A stretch of 64,000 nucleotides of DNA from Bacillota bacterium (lineage in GTDB: Bacteria; Bacillota; Sulfobacillia; JAJZYS01; JAJYTV01): positions 18,552 to 82,551 of the forward strand of contig JAJZAT010000014.1 of assembly GCA_021799275.1 (NCBI GenBank), in the 5' to 3' direction. A program made the position numbers and the translations under genes. Under the pieces are notes generated by a model. That model had not been told where the DNA came from and did not search any database. It saw only the letters and a list, made by a program, of their open reading frames with translations. This document shows positions 8,294 to 17,879 of this stretch, piece by piece; position 1 is the stretch's first letter; each line of letters begins with the position of its first letter.

Positions 8294-9198
8294 GACTTCT
8301 CCGCCTCCTGCATGAGACGGACCTCGAGCACCTGCCCCGCCTCGAAGCCCTTGAGACGCAGGCTGCGCTCGGCGACCGCCAGCATGGCCCCGAGCGGCAC
8401 GAGACCGACGATCTCCGCATGCGACACCGCGACGCCGTACTGCGCGGCCTCGCGTTCGACGAACTCGTAGGCCCTGTAGATCGGCGTCGCCTCGATGTCC
8501 ACGAGGTTCATCGAAACCTGCACCGCTCCCTGCGCCGTCGTGTCGATCGCAAGGGCACGCACGTTCTTGAGACCGCCGGAGCTTTCGCGCACCGCCTTGG
8601 CGACGCGCTTCGCGATGTCGAGGTCCAGGGTGCGCAGGTAGACGTTGAACGCGACGAGCGGCTTGCGCGCGCCGATCACCGACGCGCCGAACGTTGGGTG
8701 CAGCTCAGGCCCGCCAACGTCGGGACGCCGCGAGGGGTCCTCGCGCACGATCTCGCGCAGGCCCTCATAGTTACCCTTGCGGATCGCGGGCAAGAGCTTC
8801 TTCGCCCCGATCGATGCCTCCTCGTAGAAGTAGACCGGCACGGAGAGCTCGTGCCACAGCCGCTCGGCAAGCTCGTGCGCGGCGGCGACGGCATCCTCCA
8901 TCGTCGCGTCGTCGAGCGGCAGGAAGGGCAGCACATCCATGGCGCCGATGCGGGGGTGCTCGCCCTGGTGGTGGTTGAGGTCGATCTCGCGCATCGCCAC
9001 CCGGCAGGCGGCGATGGTCGCGTCGATGAGGTCCTCGGCCGAGCCGACAGCCGTCAGCACGCAGCGATTGTGGTCGGGGTCCGCCTCATGATCGAGCAGG
9101 ACGACGCCCCTGGCGTCCGAGTAGCTGCGGTAGAGCGCCTCCAGCACCTCGGCCCGGCGACCTTCGCTGAAGTTCGGTACGATCTCGAATCGCTTCAA
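8290..9198 (-). CDS. Glutamate formimidoyltransferase
   Basis: 302 residues, matching the formimidoyltransferase half of FTCD. The start MKRFEIVPNFSEGRR is characteristic of the family; the conserved histidine-rich stretch NHHQGEHPRIGAMD and the C-terminal linker region are present. It moves the formimino group from formiminoglutamate to tetrahydrofolate, yielding glutamate. It lies 3 nt after hutH and overlaps hutI. Use of this enzyme means that histidine carbon and one-carbon units are recovered through folate rather than released as formamide. Confidence 0.94.
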   Translation of the reverse strand: MKRFEIVPNFSEGRRAEVLEALYRSYSDARGVVLLDHEADPDHNRCVLTAVGSAEDLIDATIAACRVAMREIDLNHHQGEHPRIGAMDVLPFLPLDDATMEDAVAAAHELAERLWHELSVPVYFYEEASIGAKKLLPAIRKGNYEGLREIVREDPSRRPDVGGPELHPTFGASVIGARKPLVAFNVYLRTLDLDIAKRVAKAVRESSGGLKNVRALAIDTTAQGAVQVSMNLVDIEATPIYRAYEFVEREAAQYGVAVSHAEIVGLVPLGAMLAVAERSLRLKGFEAGQVLEVRLMQEAEKS

Positions 9199-9201
9199 GA
9201 C

Positions 9202-10704
9202 TTAACCCTCCTGCGCCGCTGCGAGCAGAGCGCCCGAGCGGCAAAGTTCCTCGCCGGCCCCGAGATCCAGGGACAGCACGGTGTCGTCGTAGTACGCGAT
9301 GCGCCCGCGCACGAGATCGTAGGCGCGCTTGCCCGCGGGCGAGAGGTCCCTGGGACCCGCGAGGTCCAGCGCCTGGCAGGCGGCCACGAGTTCGATGCCA
9401 AGCACCTGCCAGCTCTGGCGCAGCACCTCGCGCAGTTTCAAAGCGCCCACCGAGCCCATCGACACGAAGTCCTCCTGGTTGCCTGAGGTGGGGATCGAGT
9501 CGACGGAGGCGGGATGGCAGAGCACCTTGTTGTGGGACACCAGCGCGGCGGACGTGTACTGCGCGATCATGAGTCCGGAGGAGATGCCGCCATGGTCGCT
9601 GAGGAACGGCGGCAGCCCGCTCAGGTGCGGGTTGACCATGCGTTCCGTGCGGCGCTCGGAGATGGACGCGAGTTCGGCCACGGCGATCGCTAGGTAGTCG
9701 AGAGCCACCGCGAGCGGCTCGCCGTGGAAGTTGCCGCCGGAGCGGACCTGCTGCTCGTCGGGGAAGACGAGGGGGTTGTCGGTCGCGCTGTTGACCTCGA
9801 TCTCCAGCACCGAGCGGACGTGCGCGAAGGCCTGCCGGCTCGCCCCATGCGCCTGCGGTATGCAGCGCAGGCTGTAGGGATCCTGCATCCGGAGCTGTCC
9901 GGGTGAGGTCGTCAGCTTGGAGCCCGCGAGCCAGGTCCTGAGATTGCGCGCGGAAAGGATCGCCCCGGGATGCGGGCGCGCCCGCACGATCGACTCGTCG
10001 TACGCGTCGGGGATGCCGTGCAGGGCCTGCACGGTCAGGCTGGCGACGACGTCCGCGGTGTCGGCCATCAGCTCGGCCTCGAGCAATCCGAGGGTGCCGA
10101 TCGAGGCCATCAACTGCGTGCCGTTCGTGAGGGCGAGGCCCTCCTTGGCCTGGAGCCGCATCGGCTGAAGGCCGATCCTGGCCTGGGCCTCCTTGGCCGG
10201 CAGCCGCTCGCCGCGCAGGCGCATCTCACTGAGCCCCAGAAGCGGCAGCGCGAGGTGCGCCAAGGGCGCAAGGTCTCCACTCGCCCCGACGGAGCCCTGG
10301 CTAGGCACCACCGGCAGGCAGTCCTCGCGAATCCAAGTGAGCAGGCGCTCCACAAGGTCGATGCGGACGCCCGAGTACCCCTTCGCCAAGGCGTTGGCGC
10401 GCAGCAGGAGCATGGCCCGCACGATCTCCGGCGGAAGTTCGGGTCCGACGCCCGCCGCGTGGTTCTTGAGCAGGTTCTCCTGCAGGATCTCCCGGTCCTC
10501 CGGCGGGATCGGCACCCTGGCGAGGTCGCCGAACCCGGTCGTCACGCCGTAGACGGCCCTGCCCTCGCGCATGGCCTCCTCGACCATGTCGCGGCTGTCC
10601 TTGAGCTGGCGTGCGGCTTTCGCGGTGAGCCTCGGCGCCTCGACGCCATACGCCACCGACCTGACATCCTCCAGCGTAAGATGATGCCCGTCGATCTCGA
10701 GCAA
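9202..10704 (-). CDS. hutH: Histidine ammonia-lyase
   Basis: 500 residues from a TTG at 10704 with AGGAGG 7 nt upstream. It deaminates histidine to urocanate. The autocatalytic MIO cofactor triad Ala-Ser-Gly is seen in GSVGASGDLAPLAHL; GNFHGEPLA, QEDFVSMG and the tyrosine in YGVTTGFG are family landmarks. It is the first gene of the operon behind a good sigma-A promoter. No urocanase gene (hutU) is found in the operon or anywhere in the window. Confidence 0.97.
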   Translation of the reverse strand: MLEIDGHHLTLEDVRSVAYGVEAPRLTAKAARQLKDSRDMVEEAMREGRAVYGVTTGFGDLARVPIPPEDREILQENLLKNHAAGVGPELPPEIVRAMLLLRANALAKGYSGVRIDLVERLLTWIREDCLPVVPSQGSVGASGDLAPLAHLALPLLGLSEMRLRGERLPAKEAQARIGLQPMRLQAKEGLALTNGTQLMASIGTLGLLEAELMADTADVVASLTVQALHGIPDAYDESIVRARPHPGAILSARNLRTWLAGSKLTTSPGQLRMQDPYSLRCIPQAHGASRQAFAHVRSVLEIEVNSATDNPLVFPDEQQVRSGGNFHGEPLAVALDYLAIAVAELASISERRTERMVNPHLSGLPPFLSDHGGISSGLMIAQYTSAALVSHNKVLCHPASVDSIPTSGNQEDFVSMGSVGALKLREVLRQSWQVLGIELVAACQALDLAGPRDLSPAGKRAYDLVRGRIAYYDDTVLSLDLGAGEELCRSGALLAAAQEG

Positions 10705-10752
10705 TCGATCGCCTCCTGGTTCAAAAGCGGCCTCTGGCCGCCTTCTGCCCCC

Positions 10753-10781
10753 GTTATACCCGCGACCCGCAAGGGTGTCCA
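10753..10781 (-). promoter_or_regulatory. Sigma-A type promoter of the hut operon
   Basis: On the minus strand TGGACA (10781-10776), a 17-nt spacer and TATAAC (10758-10753). Five of six bases match in each hexamer. The expected leader to the hutH TTG is about 40 nt. No clear HutP/HutC operator or riboswitch could be recognised. Confidence 0.65.
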
Positions 10782-10834
10782 CGCTGGCGCACTAGCATGG
10801 TAGAGCACCTGGCCCAAGGAGACCAGGGCCGTTC

Positions 10835-11143
10835 TCAGTCGGCGGCAGACACGATGGTGGCGAGCACCGTGAAACGTCCCTTCGGGGCCTTCATCGCGTG
10901 CGGCACTTCCGGCGGTACCAGGACCAGATCTCCCGCCTTCGCCTCGACCGCCTCGTCTCCAGAGACGAGCACGCCCTCGCCAGAGAAGGCCTGCATCACC
11001 ACCGTTGCGGCCGCCGTGTGCTGGGGGATCTCCTGGCCCGCGTCAAGGCAGAACAAGACCAGTTGCAGCCTGCCCTGCCGGGCGATCGGGACGCGCACCG
11101 GACTTGCCGGGTCGAAGCGGACCTTGTCTTGGGGACGTTCCAT
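10835..11143 (-). CDS. Cupin domain protein
   Basis: 102 residues from the ATG at 11143. An ATG 6 nt upstream (11149) lies directly against the GGAGG, so the inner one has the proper spacing. The single cupin barrel has QEIPQHTAAATVVMQAFSGE (motif 1, with His and Glu candidates) and PPEVPHAMKA (motif 2 histidine), which would bind a metal. It could sense or modify a small molecule; the function is unknown. It lies upstream of the hut operon on the same strand, but hutH has its own promoter in between. Confidence 0.8.
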   Translation of the reverse strand: MERPQDKVRFDPASPVRVPIARQGRLQLVLFCLDAGQEIPQHTAAATVVMQAFSGEGVLVSGDEAVEAKAGDLVLVPPEVPHAMKAPKGRFTVLATIVSAAD

Positions 11144-11360
11144 GACCATTCCTCCGTTCAGCTGTTTGCCCGCCAGCGCGAGCCTTCCGGTGCCGAGCCT
11201 ACCTCGCGCCACATGTCCGGGTGGTGATGGGGGCCACCGAAACCAAGTCTGCGCCACCCGCGACGTTTCTCCTTCGCGGCCTGCCCCGTCCCCTCGCCTC
11301 CCGACCAGACCCCCGGAAAATCCCCGCGCGGCGGCGAAACTCTCTGGCGGAGGTGGACGA

Positions 11361-11873
11361 ATGCTGGTGAAGCTCCTCGCCACCACGGCTATCACCGCTC
11401 TGCTCTCCGCAGGTGGCACGCTCTACACGCGGACCGGCTTGATCGCATCCCTGCTGTTGCTGGGAACTACCCAAATGCACGCTGCCCTCCCCTTGCGTAC
11501 GGCGACCCTGGTGATCACGTCGGATGGCACGGTCCCGCCATCGGCGAGCGCGGATTTGATGGCCGGCGCCGAGGTGACGGCGCCGAAGGTCCTGGACCGG
11601 GGCCTCTTAGGCGCTGACACGTCGTCCGGCCAGGGCGTTTCGGTGGTGCCCGCCATCGTGACGTCCGATCTGAACGGGAGCCTCACCGTCCAGCCGATCT
11701 CGGCCTCCGCCTGGTCGAGCGCCGGACTCGGCGACGACCCGAGTCTGACCCTGCCGGTCACGCAGTCGCTCGCCGGCACAGCCATCGACGGGCTGTCCGC
11801 CGGGCAGCACGTTCTGTTGCGGATCGCGAAGGGCGCGGCCGCCTCCGGGCAGCCGACCAAGATAGCGAGGTAA
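11361..11873 (+). CDS. Hypothetical secreted or membrane-anchored protein
   Basis: 170 residues. The ATG at 11361 follows GGAGGTGGACGA. It starts MLVKLLATTAITALLSAGG, a signal peptide or anchor, and has a second hydrophobic stretch at about 27-40 (GLIASLLLLGTTQMHAALP). The rest is rich in Ser, Thr, Ala and Gly with no cysteine and no motif that I recognise. A hairpin terminator follows at 11900-11925. It may be an envelope protein; nothing indicates a function. Confidence 0.55.
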   Translation: MLVKLLATTAITALLSAGGTLYTRTGLIASLLLLGTTQMHAALPLRTATLVITSDGTVPPSASADLMAGAEVTAPKVLDRGLLGADTSSGQGVSVVPAIVTSDLNGSLTVQPISASAWSSAGLGDDPSLTLPVTQSLAGTAIDGLSAGQHVLLRIAKGAAASGQPTKIAR

Positions 11874-11899
11874 AGAGCGCGAAGGTTCCGAGCAGCTTC

Positions 11900-11925
11900 A
11901 GCGGGGCGCCACAAGGCGCCCCGCT
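11900..11925 (+). terminator. Hairpin after the hypothetical secreted-protein gene
   Basis: A perfect 11-bp stem (11900-11910 pairing with 11915-11925) with an ACAA loop, 26 nt after the stop codon at 11873. There is no strong T run after it, so termination may be partial. Confidence 0.5.
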
Positions 11926-11990
11926 GACCGTTCTGCCACCAGGGTTTCCGTCGGCGGGTGAGGTGGTCTTGGGTGGCCGCCAGCTTGTCT

Positions 11991-12020
11991 TTGACAGGCC
12001 TCGAACAGGGCACCTACAAT
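11991..12020 (+). promoter_or_regulatory. Sigma-A type promoter of hisS-aspS
   Basis: TTGACA (11991-11996), an 18-nt spacer and TACAAT (12015-12020). The start point would fall near 12027, leaving about 28 nt before the hisS GTG. This leader is too short for a T-box, which often controls hisS in Bacillota; none is seen. Confidence 0.7.
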
Positions 12021-12054
12021 GGAATGAACTTTGGTAAAGGACAGGTGGCCCACC

Positions 12055-13314
12055 GTGGATCTCCAGCGCCCTCGCGGCACCCAGGACATCCTTCCCGCCG
12101 AGACGCCGATCTGGCACCGCGTCGAGGCCGCCGCCCATAGGGTCGCGCAGTCGTACGGCTACCGCGAGATCCGCACGCCGGTCTTCGAGCACGTCGAGGT
12201 CTTCCAGCGCGGCGTGGGCGACGCGACGGACATCGTCGAGAAAGAAATGTACGAATTCGAGGACCGCGGCGGGCGCAGACTCGTCCTGCGGCCGGAAAGC
12301 ACCGCGGCGGTGGCTCGCGCCCTGCAGCAGACCTCCTTGCTCGCGGAGCCGCCCGTCCGGCTCTACTACATCCAGTCCCACTTCCGCTACGAGCGTCCGC
12401 AATCCGGGCGTCTGCGCCAGCACACGCAGTTCGGCGTCGAGGTGTGGGGCGTTCTTGGTCCCCTCGCGGACGCCGAGGTGATCGCCCTGGCCGAGAGCCT
12501 GCTCACGGAGCTTGGTTTGAAGAGTCTCGTCGTGCGCCTGAACTCGATCGGCTGCACCGACTGCCGCCCGCGCTACCGCGAGGCCCTCGTCACCTACCTG
12601 AGCGGCCATCGCGGGGAACTCTGCGGCGACTGCCAGCGCAGGCTCGAACGCAACCCCCTGCGCGTCCTGGACTGCAAAGTTCCGGGCTGCCAAGCCGTGG
12701 TGGCCGGGGGGCCGAAGCCGCTCGACCATCTCTGTGAAGCCTGCGAGACGCACCTTGCGGGTGTGGAGTCGGCGCTCGAGGCGCTTGGCATCACGTACGA
12801 GTGCGACGGTTCACTCGTGCGCGGTCTGGACTACTACAGCCGCACCGTGTTCGAGATCGGCTACGAAAAGCTGGGCGCCCAGTCGACGGTCTGCGGCGGC
12901 GGGCGCTACGACGGACTGATGGAGTCCCTTGGCGGCAAGCCCCAACCGGCGGTCGGGTTTGGCCTCGGCCTCGAGCGGCTCATCCTGACGCTGGCGGGAG
13001 AAGGGCTCCTGCCACCCGGCGAGTCGCCCGTCGACGTCTATGTCGCCTACCTCGGAGAAGATCTGGGCCCCGAGGCGATGCGCCTCGCGCGCATGCTGCG
13101 CGAGGCCGGGCAGCGGGTCGAGATGGAGGCTCTCGGACGCAGCCTCAAGGCGCAGCTGCGCCGCGCGCAGAAGCTGCTCGCGCCCTTTGTGGTCATCCTC
13201 GGCCCCCAGGAGCTCGCGCGCGGCGTCGTGATGGTGCGAAATATGAAGACCTCCGCACAGGCGGAGGTCCCGATCGAACAACTCGCGGCAGCCTTCGAGA
13301 ACCAGACTGCCTGA
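12055..13314 (+). CDS. hisS: Histidyl-tRNA synthetase
   Basis: 419 residues, usual for the bacterial class II enzyme. The GTG at 12055 has AGGTGG upstream; an in-frame TTG at 12031 lacks a good site. It starts LQRPRGTQDILP. Class II motif 2 is around HFRYERPQSGRLRQ, the histidine-specific signature is GLDYYSRTVFEIG, and motif 3 is VGFGLGLERLIL; the C-terminal anticodon-binding domain follows. It charges tRNA-His in the cytoplasm. It is transcribed with aspS from the promoter at 11991-12020. Confidence 0.96.
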   Translation: MDLQRPRGTQDILPAETPIWHRVEAAAHRVAQSYGYREIRTPVFEHVEVFQRGVGDATDIVEKEMYEFEDRGGRRLVLRPESTAAVARALQQTSLLAEPPVRLYYIQSHFRYERPQSGRLRQHTQFGVEVWGVLGPLADAEVIALAESLLTELGLKSLVVRLNSIGCTDCRPRYREALVTYLSGHRGELCGDCQRRLERNPLRVLDCKVPGCQAVVAGGPKPLDHLCEACETHLAGVESALEALGITYECDGSLVRGLDYYSRTVFEIGYEKLGAQSTVCGGGRYDGLMESLGGKPQPAVGFGLGLERLILTLAGEGLLPPGESPVDVYVAYLGEDLGPEAMRLARMLREAGQRVEMEALGRSLKAQLRRAQKLLAPFVVILGPQELARGVVMVRNMKTSAQAEVPIEQLAAAFENQTA

Positions 13315-13338
13315 ACGCGGAAAGGAGTTCCCTTAGGC

Positions 13339-15092
<1,754 letters not shown>

Positions 15093-15096
<4 letters not shown>

Positions 15097-15425
15097 CGGA
15101 TCGCCGTGGGAATCAGGAGATCGACGACGCCGATGACGAACGCAGCGAGCAGGGCGCCGATCGCCGAGACGTGCATGCCTGGCACGACGAACTGCACAAG
15201 CCAGATCACGACCGCCGATACCAGGAAGCCGACGATGCCCCGGCCGTACGTCGAGTTGCGCCGACCCAGCATCAGCTCGATCAGGTAGCTCACCGCCGCG
15301 ATCACAAGCGCGGCCACGAGCGCCTCTCCGAACGTCAGGTGGCTGAACCCCGGCACGATGTAGCCGACCAGCATCAGGACGATCGCCGCGACGATAAATC
15401 GGACGACGGTGCCCATAAAGCGCAT
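15093..15425 (-). CDS. Phage holin family 4 (YvlD-like) membrane protein
   Basis: 110 residues with about four membrane spans: VVRFIVAAIVLMLVGYIVPG, the LVAALVIAAVSYLIELML region, FLVSAVVIWLVQFVVPG and ALLAAFVIGVVDLL. The repeated VPG turns and length fit the Phage_holin_4/YvlD group, which is widespread in bacterial chromosomes and not evidence of a prophage. The ATG at 15425 has GGAGG upstream. Function is unknown, probably envelope related. It is monocistronic. Confidence 0.8.
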
Positions 15426-15528
15426 GCCGACACCTCCGGCATCTAGTTTTGCGTGTGCGGGCCGATGCTATGCGCCTCTTTGCTCGCGGGAACGCGGCCG
15501 CACGGCCCGTCAAGGTGCCAACGGCGCT

Positions 15529-15556
15529 TTGAACGGCCCGAGGGCGGTGCTATACT
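15529..15556 (+). promoter_or_regulatory. Promoter of the 6S RNA candidate
   Basis: TTGAAC (15529-15534) and TATACT (15551-15556) with a 16-nt spacer; reading the -35 as TTTGAA gives 17 nt. It predicts a transcript start near 15562, in sequence without a credible reading frame until 15816. Confidence 0.6.
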
Positions 15557-15561
15557 GACCA

Positions 15562-15748
15562 ACGCAGCACCCGACCATGTGCGACCCCTTATAAGCAGTT
15601 TTGAGCCAACACCAAAACTGCGGGAGCCAGGATTCTCGAGGCGGGAATGGCACGCCCCCATTGCGGGGAACCTCGATGTCCCGAGGCCGGCACCCACCTG
15701 CCTGAGGCAGGTTCAAAACGCGAGCGGGAACGGCATGGTGGGGTCTTC
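15562..15748 (+). ncRNA. ssrS: Probable 6S RNA (SsrS/BsrA type)
   Basis: About 185 nt of structured, non-coding sequence between its own promoter and an intrinsic hairpin. The ends can close as ACCATGT (15574-15580) with GCATGGT (15733-15739), as in the 6S closing stem. Internal helices include 15595-15602 with 15614-15621, 15636-15641 with 15671-15676, and 15697-15702 with 15706-15711. The 3' part, GGTTCAAAACG...CGGCAT, resembles the matching part of E. coli 6S RNA. In B. subtilis one 6S gene also lies beside aspS. 6S RNA binds housekeeping RNA polymerase. An alternative is a leader of the threonine aldolase gene. The assignment rests on recall and pairing by eye. Confidence 0.6.
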
Positions 15749-15749
15749 G

Positions 15750-15782
15750 GAACCTCCGCGCAAGCGGAGGTTCTTCGCTTTC
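15750..15782 (+). terminator. Intrinsic terminator after the 6S RNA candidate
   Basis: A perfect 10-bp stem (15750-15759 with 15764-15773) capped by a GCAA tetraloop and followed by TTCGCTTT. It separates the RNA from the threonine aldolase gene, whose ribosome-binding site starts at about 15801. Confidence 0.6.
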
Positions 15783-15815
15783 CCTGGGCGAACTCCTTAG
15801 GCGGAGGGATCTCCT

Positions 15816-16832
15816 TTGATAGACTTGCGCAGCGACACCGTGACCAAACCGACCGACGAAATGCGCGCCGCCATGGCTTCGGCCGAGGTCGGCGACGACG
15901 TCTGGGGCAACGACCCGACGGTCAACCGGCTCGAGACCGTGGCGGCCGAGTGGCTCGGCAAGGAGGCGGCGCTCTTCGTCCCGAGCGGCACCATGGGCAA
16001 CCAGGTGGCTGTCATGACCCACTGCCGGCCAGGCGACGAGGTCCTGGTGGAAGCCGAGGCCCACATCTACTGGTACGAGGTCGGGGGCATCGCCCGCCTC
16101 GCCGGAGCGCAGCCCCGCACCATCCTCACGCCGGACGGCATCCTGACGCCGGATCTGGTCCGCAGCGCCGTGCGGGAGGAGAACATCCACTACCCGACGC
16201 CGCGCCTGCTGTGCCTCGAAAACACGCACAACCGCGCGGGCGGAAAAGTGCACCCGCTCGCGGAGTTCAGGGCCGTCACCGATCTGGCGCATAGCCTTGG
16301 GCTCAAGGTGCACCTGGACGGCGCACGCCTCGCGAACGCCTCGGTGGCCCAGGGAATCACGATGGCCGAGGCGGCGGTGGGGGCCGACAGCGTGATGTGC
16401 TGCCTCTCGAAGGGGCTCTGCGCGCCGGTGGGCTCCGTGCTGGCCGGTACGCGCGACTTCATCGCGGAGGCGCGCAAGAACCGCAAGGTCCTGGGCGGCG
16501 GCATGCGGCAGGCGGGCATTCTGGCGGCGGCCGGCCTGATTTCCATTGAGAAGATGGTGGGACGGCTGCGTGAGGACCACCAACTCGCGAAGGATATCGC
16601 GGCGGTCCTGCAGGACGTGCCACATGTCACGTGCGATCTGACGAAGGTCGAGACCAACATGGTGCAGGTGGACCTCGACCGCCCCGCCGGACCTGTCGTC
16701 GACGCCCTTGCCCGCGAAGGCGTGCTCTGCGGCACGTCCGGTCCGACGCGGATTCGCCTCGTCACCCACCATGACGTGTCCGGCACCCGTCCTGCGGATG
16801 TCGCCAAGGCATTCAGCGTCGCCCTGGCCTGA
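15816..16832 (+). CDS. Low-specificity L-threonine aldolase
   Basis: 338 residues from a TTG at 15816 with GGAGGG upstream. It begins [15 protein letters not shown], the family signature, and holds the PLP lysine in [13 protein letters not shown]. It splits L-threonine or L-allo-threonine to glycine and acetaldehyde. With kbl at 24.7 kb it gives two enzymes linking threonine and glycine. It ends just before a convergent terminator. Confidence 0.95.
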   Translation: MIDLRSDTVTKPTDEMRAAMASAEVGDDVWGNDPTVNRLETVAAEWLGKEAALFVPSGTMGNQVAVMTHCRPGDEVLVEAEAHIYWYEVGGIARLAGAQPRTILTPDGILTPDLVRSAVREENIHYPTPRLLCLENTHNRAGGKVHPLAEFRAVTDLAHSLGLKVHLDGARLANASVAQGITMAEAAVGADSVMCCLSKGLCAPVGSVLAGTRDFIAEARKNRKVLGGGMRQAGILAAAGLISIEKMVGRLREDHQLAKDIAAVLQDVPHVTCDLTKVETNMVQVDLDRPAGPVVDALAREGVLCGTSGPTRIRLVTHHDVSGTRPADVAKAFSVALA

Positions 16833-16929
16833 CCCGGGTCCGCATCCGCCTGCCTTAGGGCAAGACGGGGCCGCCCGGAGGATTTCAGCCCAGGGCCCGG
16901 TAGGCCGCAGGAGTGAACGCGTCAAGACC

Positions 16930-16963
16930 AAGGCCACGCCGAGCACGGCGTGGCCTTGTATTC
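16930..16963. terminator. Convergent terminator between threonine aldolase and the selenoprotein gene
   Basis: A perfect 12-bp stem (16930-16941 with 16946-16957) and an AGCA loop. It is followed on the plus strand by TTGTATT and on the minus strand by TTGGTCTTG, so it can serve both converging genes. Confidence 0.7.
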
Positions 16964-17771
16964 AGGATCGGGCGGGACAGGAGCGCAGCACCCATCCTTC
17001 GTCCCCGGCAGCGTCGTCCAGCATCCCGAGGGCCTGGCGCAACACGAAGACCTGTTCGTCGGGTTGGTGCACGAGGCCGATCATCTGGCCGTTCTGGGGG
17101 CGCACCCTGAGGGCCCGCGGCGGCCGGATCAGTTCCATGCGCCTCGGCATGTTGCCCAGCATCACCGTGGCGATGCCGCGAGCTTCGAGCAGCCTTGCGA
17201 TCAGTCCGCCGGACTGATGGCAAAGCGGTCAGACGGGTACGATCAGGGCGATATCGACGCCCTCCTCGCGCATGCCGCAGTAGATCGCCTCGCCGGCCTC
17301 GCGCACGAGCCCGATCGCGTCGGTGCAGTAGCCGTCGATCACGTAGCCGCTGGCTGCAAGGGACCCGATCTCCCCGAGCCGCACGAGCTCGGCGAGGCGT
17401 TCGGCCGGCCAAAGCACATTCTGATCTTGGCGCACCGGCCCCTCGTCGTAGTGGCCATGCGCGATCGAGTACCCTTCGAGCGGCCGAAGTGGCAGGGTGC
17501 GCACGCCCGTGTCGCCGAAGAGTCCCTGCCAGCGGAACGGCGCCTGGGCGGGCAGGTAGAGGCCGGCGGTGCTTACGATGCCAACGCGGCTCTCGGACGG
17601 CACCGGCGGCGGTGTCACGAATGGCGGTGGACCGTTCACCACCCGCGGATAGGTTTTGAAAAAGAGATCCGAGTCTTCGGTCGCGATGGCCCTCTGCACC
17701 TCAGGCTGGGCCAGAAACGCCTGATAGCGCCCCTCCCAATCCTCGGGCAGCACATCGCGGTAGTCGTCCAT
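16962..17771 (-). CDS. PrdB/GrdB-like selenoprotein with in-frame UGA (Sec181)
   Basis: 269 codons if the UGA at 17231-17229 is read as selenocysteine. The ATG at 17771 follows GGAGGGAACTTC. Before the UGA the protein resembles D-proline reductase PrdB and glycine/betaine reductase component B: GIVSTAGLY, HGHYDEGPV, VLWPAERLAELV and EEGVDIALIVPV. After it the frame continues with PLCHQSGGLIARLLEARGIA, giving a UxxCH redox motif at Sec181-Cys184 at the PrdB position. A bSECIS-like hairpin lies just downstream, and SelB is encoded at 48.6-50.5 kb. No PrdA or other reductase subunit is nearby, so the substrate is unknown. A conventional gene call would stop at 17229. Confidence 0.88.
17200..17218 (-). 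promoter_or_regulatory. Bacterial SECIS-like hairpin
   Basis: On the minus strand ATCAGTCC-GGC-GGACTGAT, a perfect 8-bp stem with a 3-nt loop starting with G. The loop begins 18 nt after the UGA at 17231-17229, within the spacing known for bacterial SECIS elements, which need a G at the first or second loop position. SelB would bind it to direct selenocysteine insertion. Confidence 0.78.
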
Positions 17772-17834
17772 GAAGTTCCCTCCTGCCGATGTACGCGTCG
17801 AGAAGTATGCGCACTTGCACGCGGCCACAACGCA

Positions 17835-17865
17835 TGCAGGCCGGGGCCTCTGGCCCCGGCCTGCA
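17835..17865 (-). terminator. Terminator at the end of the SUF operon
   Basis: A perfect 14-bp stem (17835-17848 with 17852-17865) with a 3-nt loop, directly after the stop of the Rrf2 gene. On the minus strand it is followed by TGCGTTGTGG, so the T content is low. It separates the SUF operon from the selenoprotein gene. Confidence 0.6.
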
Positions 17866-17879
17866 CGTCCATCGCAAAG

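Noticed and set aside
11874..12054. T-box upstream of hisS
   Set aside because: The promoter leaves a leader of about 28 nt, too short, and the T-box sequence is absent.
15562..15815. T-box leader of threonine aldolase
   Set aside because: GGTGG occurs, but the T-box consensus around UGGNACCGCG is not met and no convincing specifier stem was found; 6S RNA fits the closing pairs and location better.
17229..17771. A short hypothetical protein ending at the TGA at 17229
   Set aside because: Homology to PrdB continues in the same frame past the TGA, with the UxxC site and a SECIS-like hairpin, so this is judged an artificial truncation.
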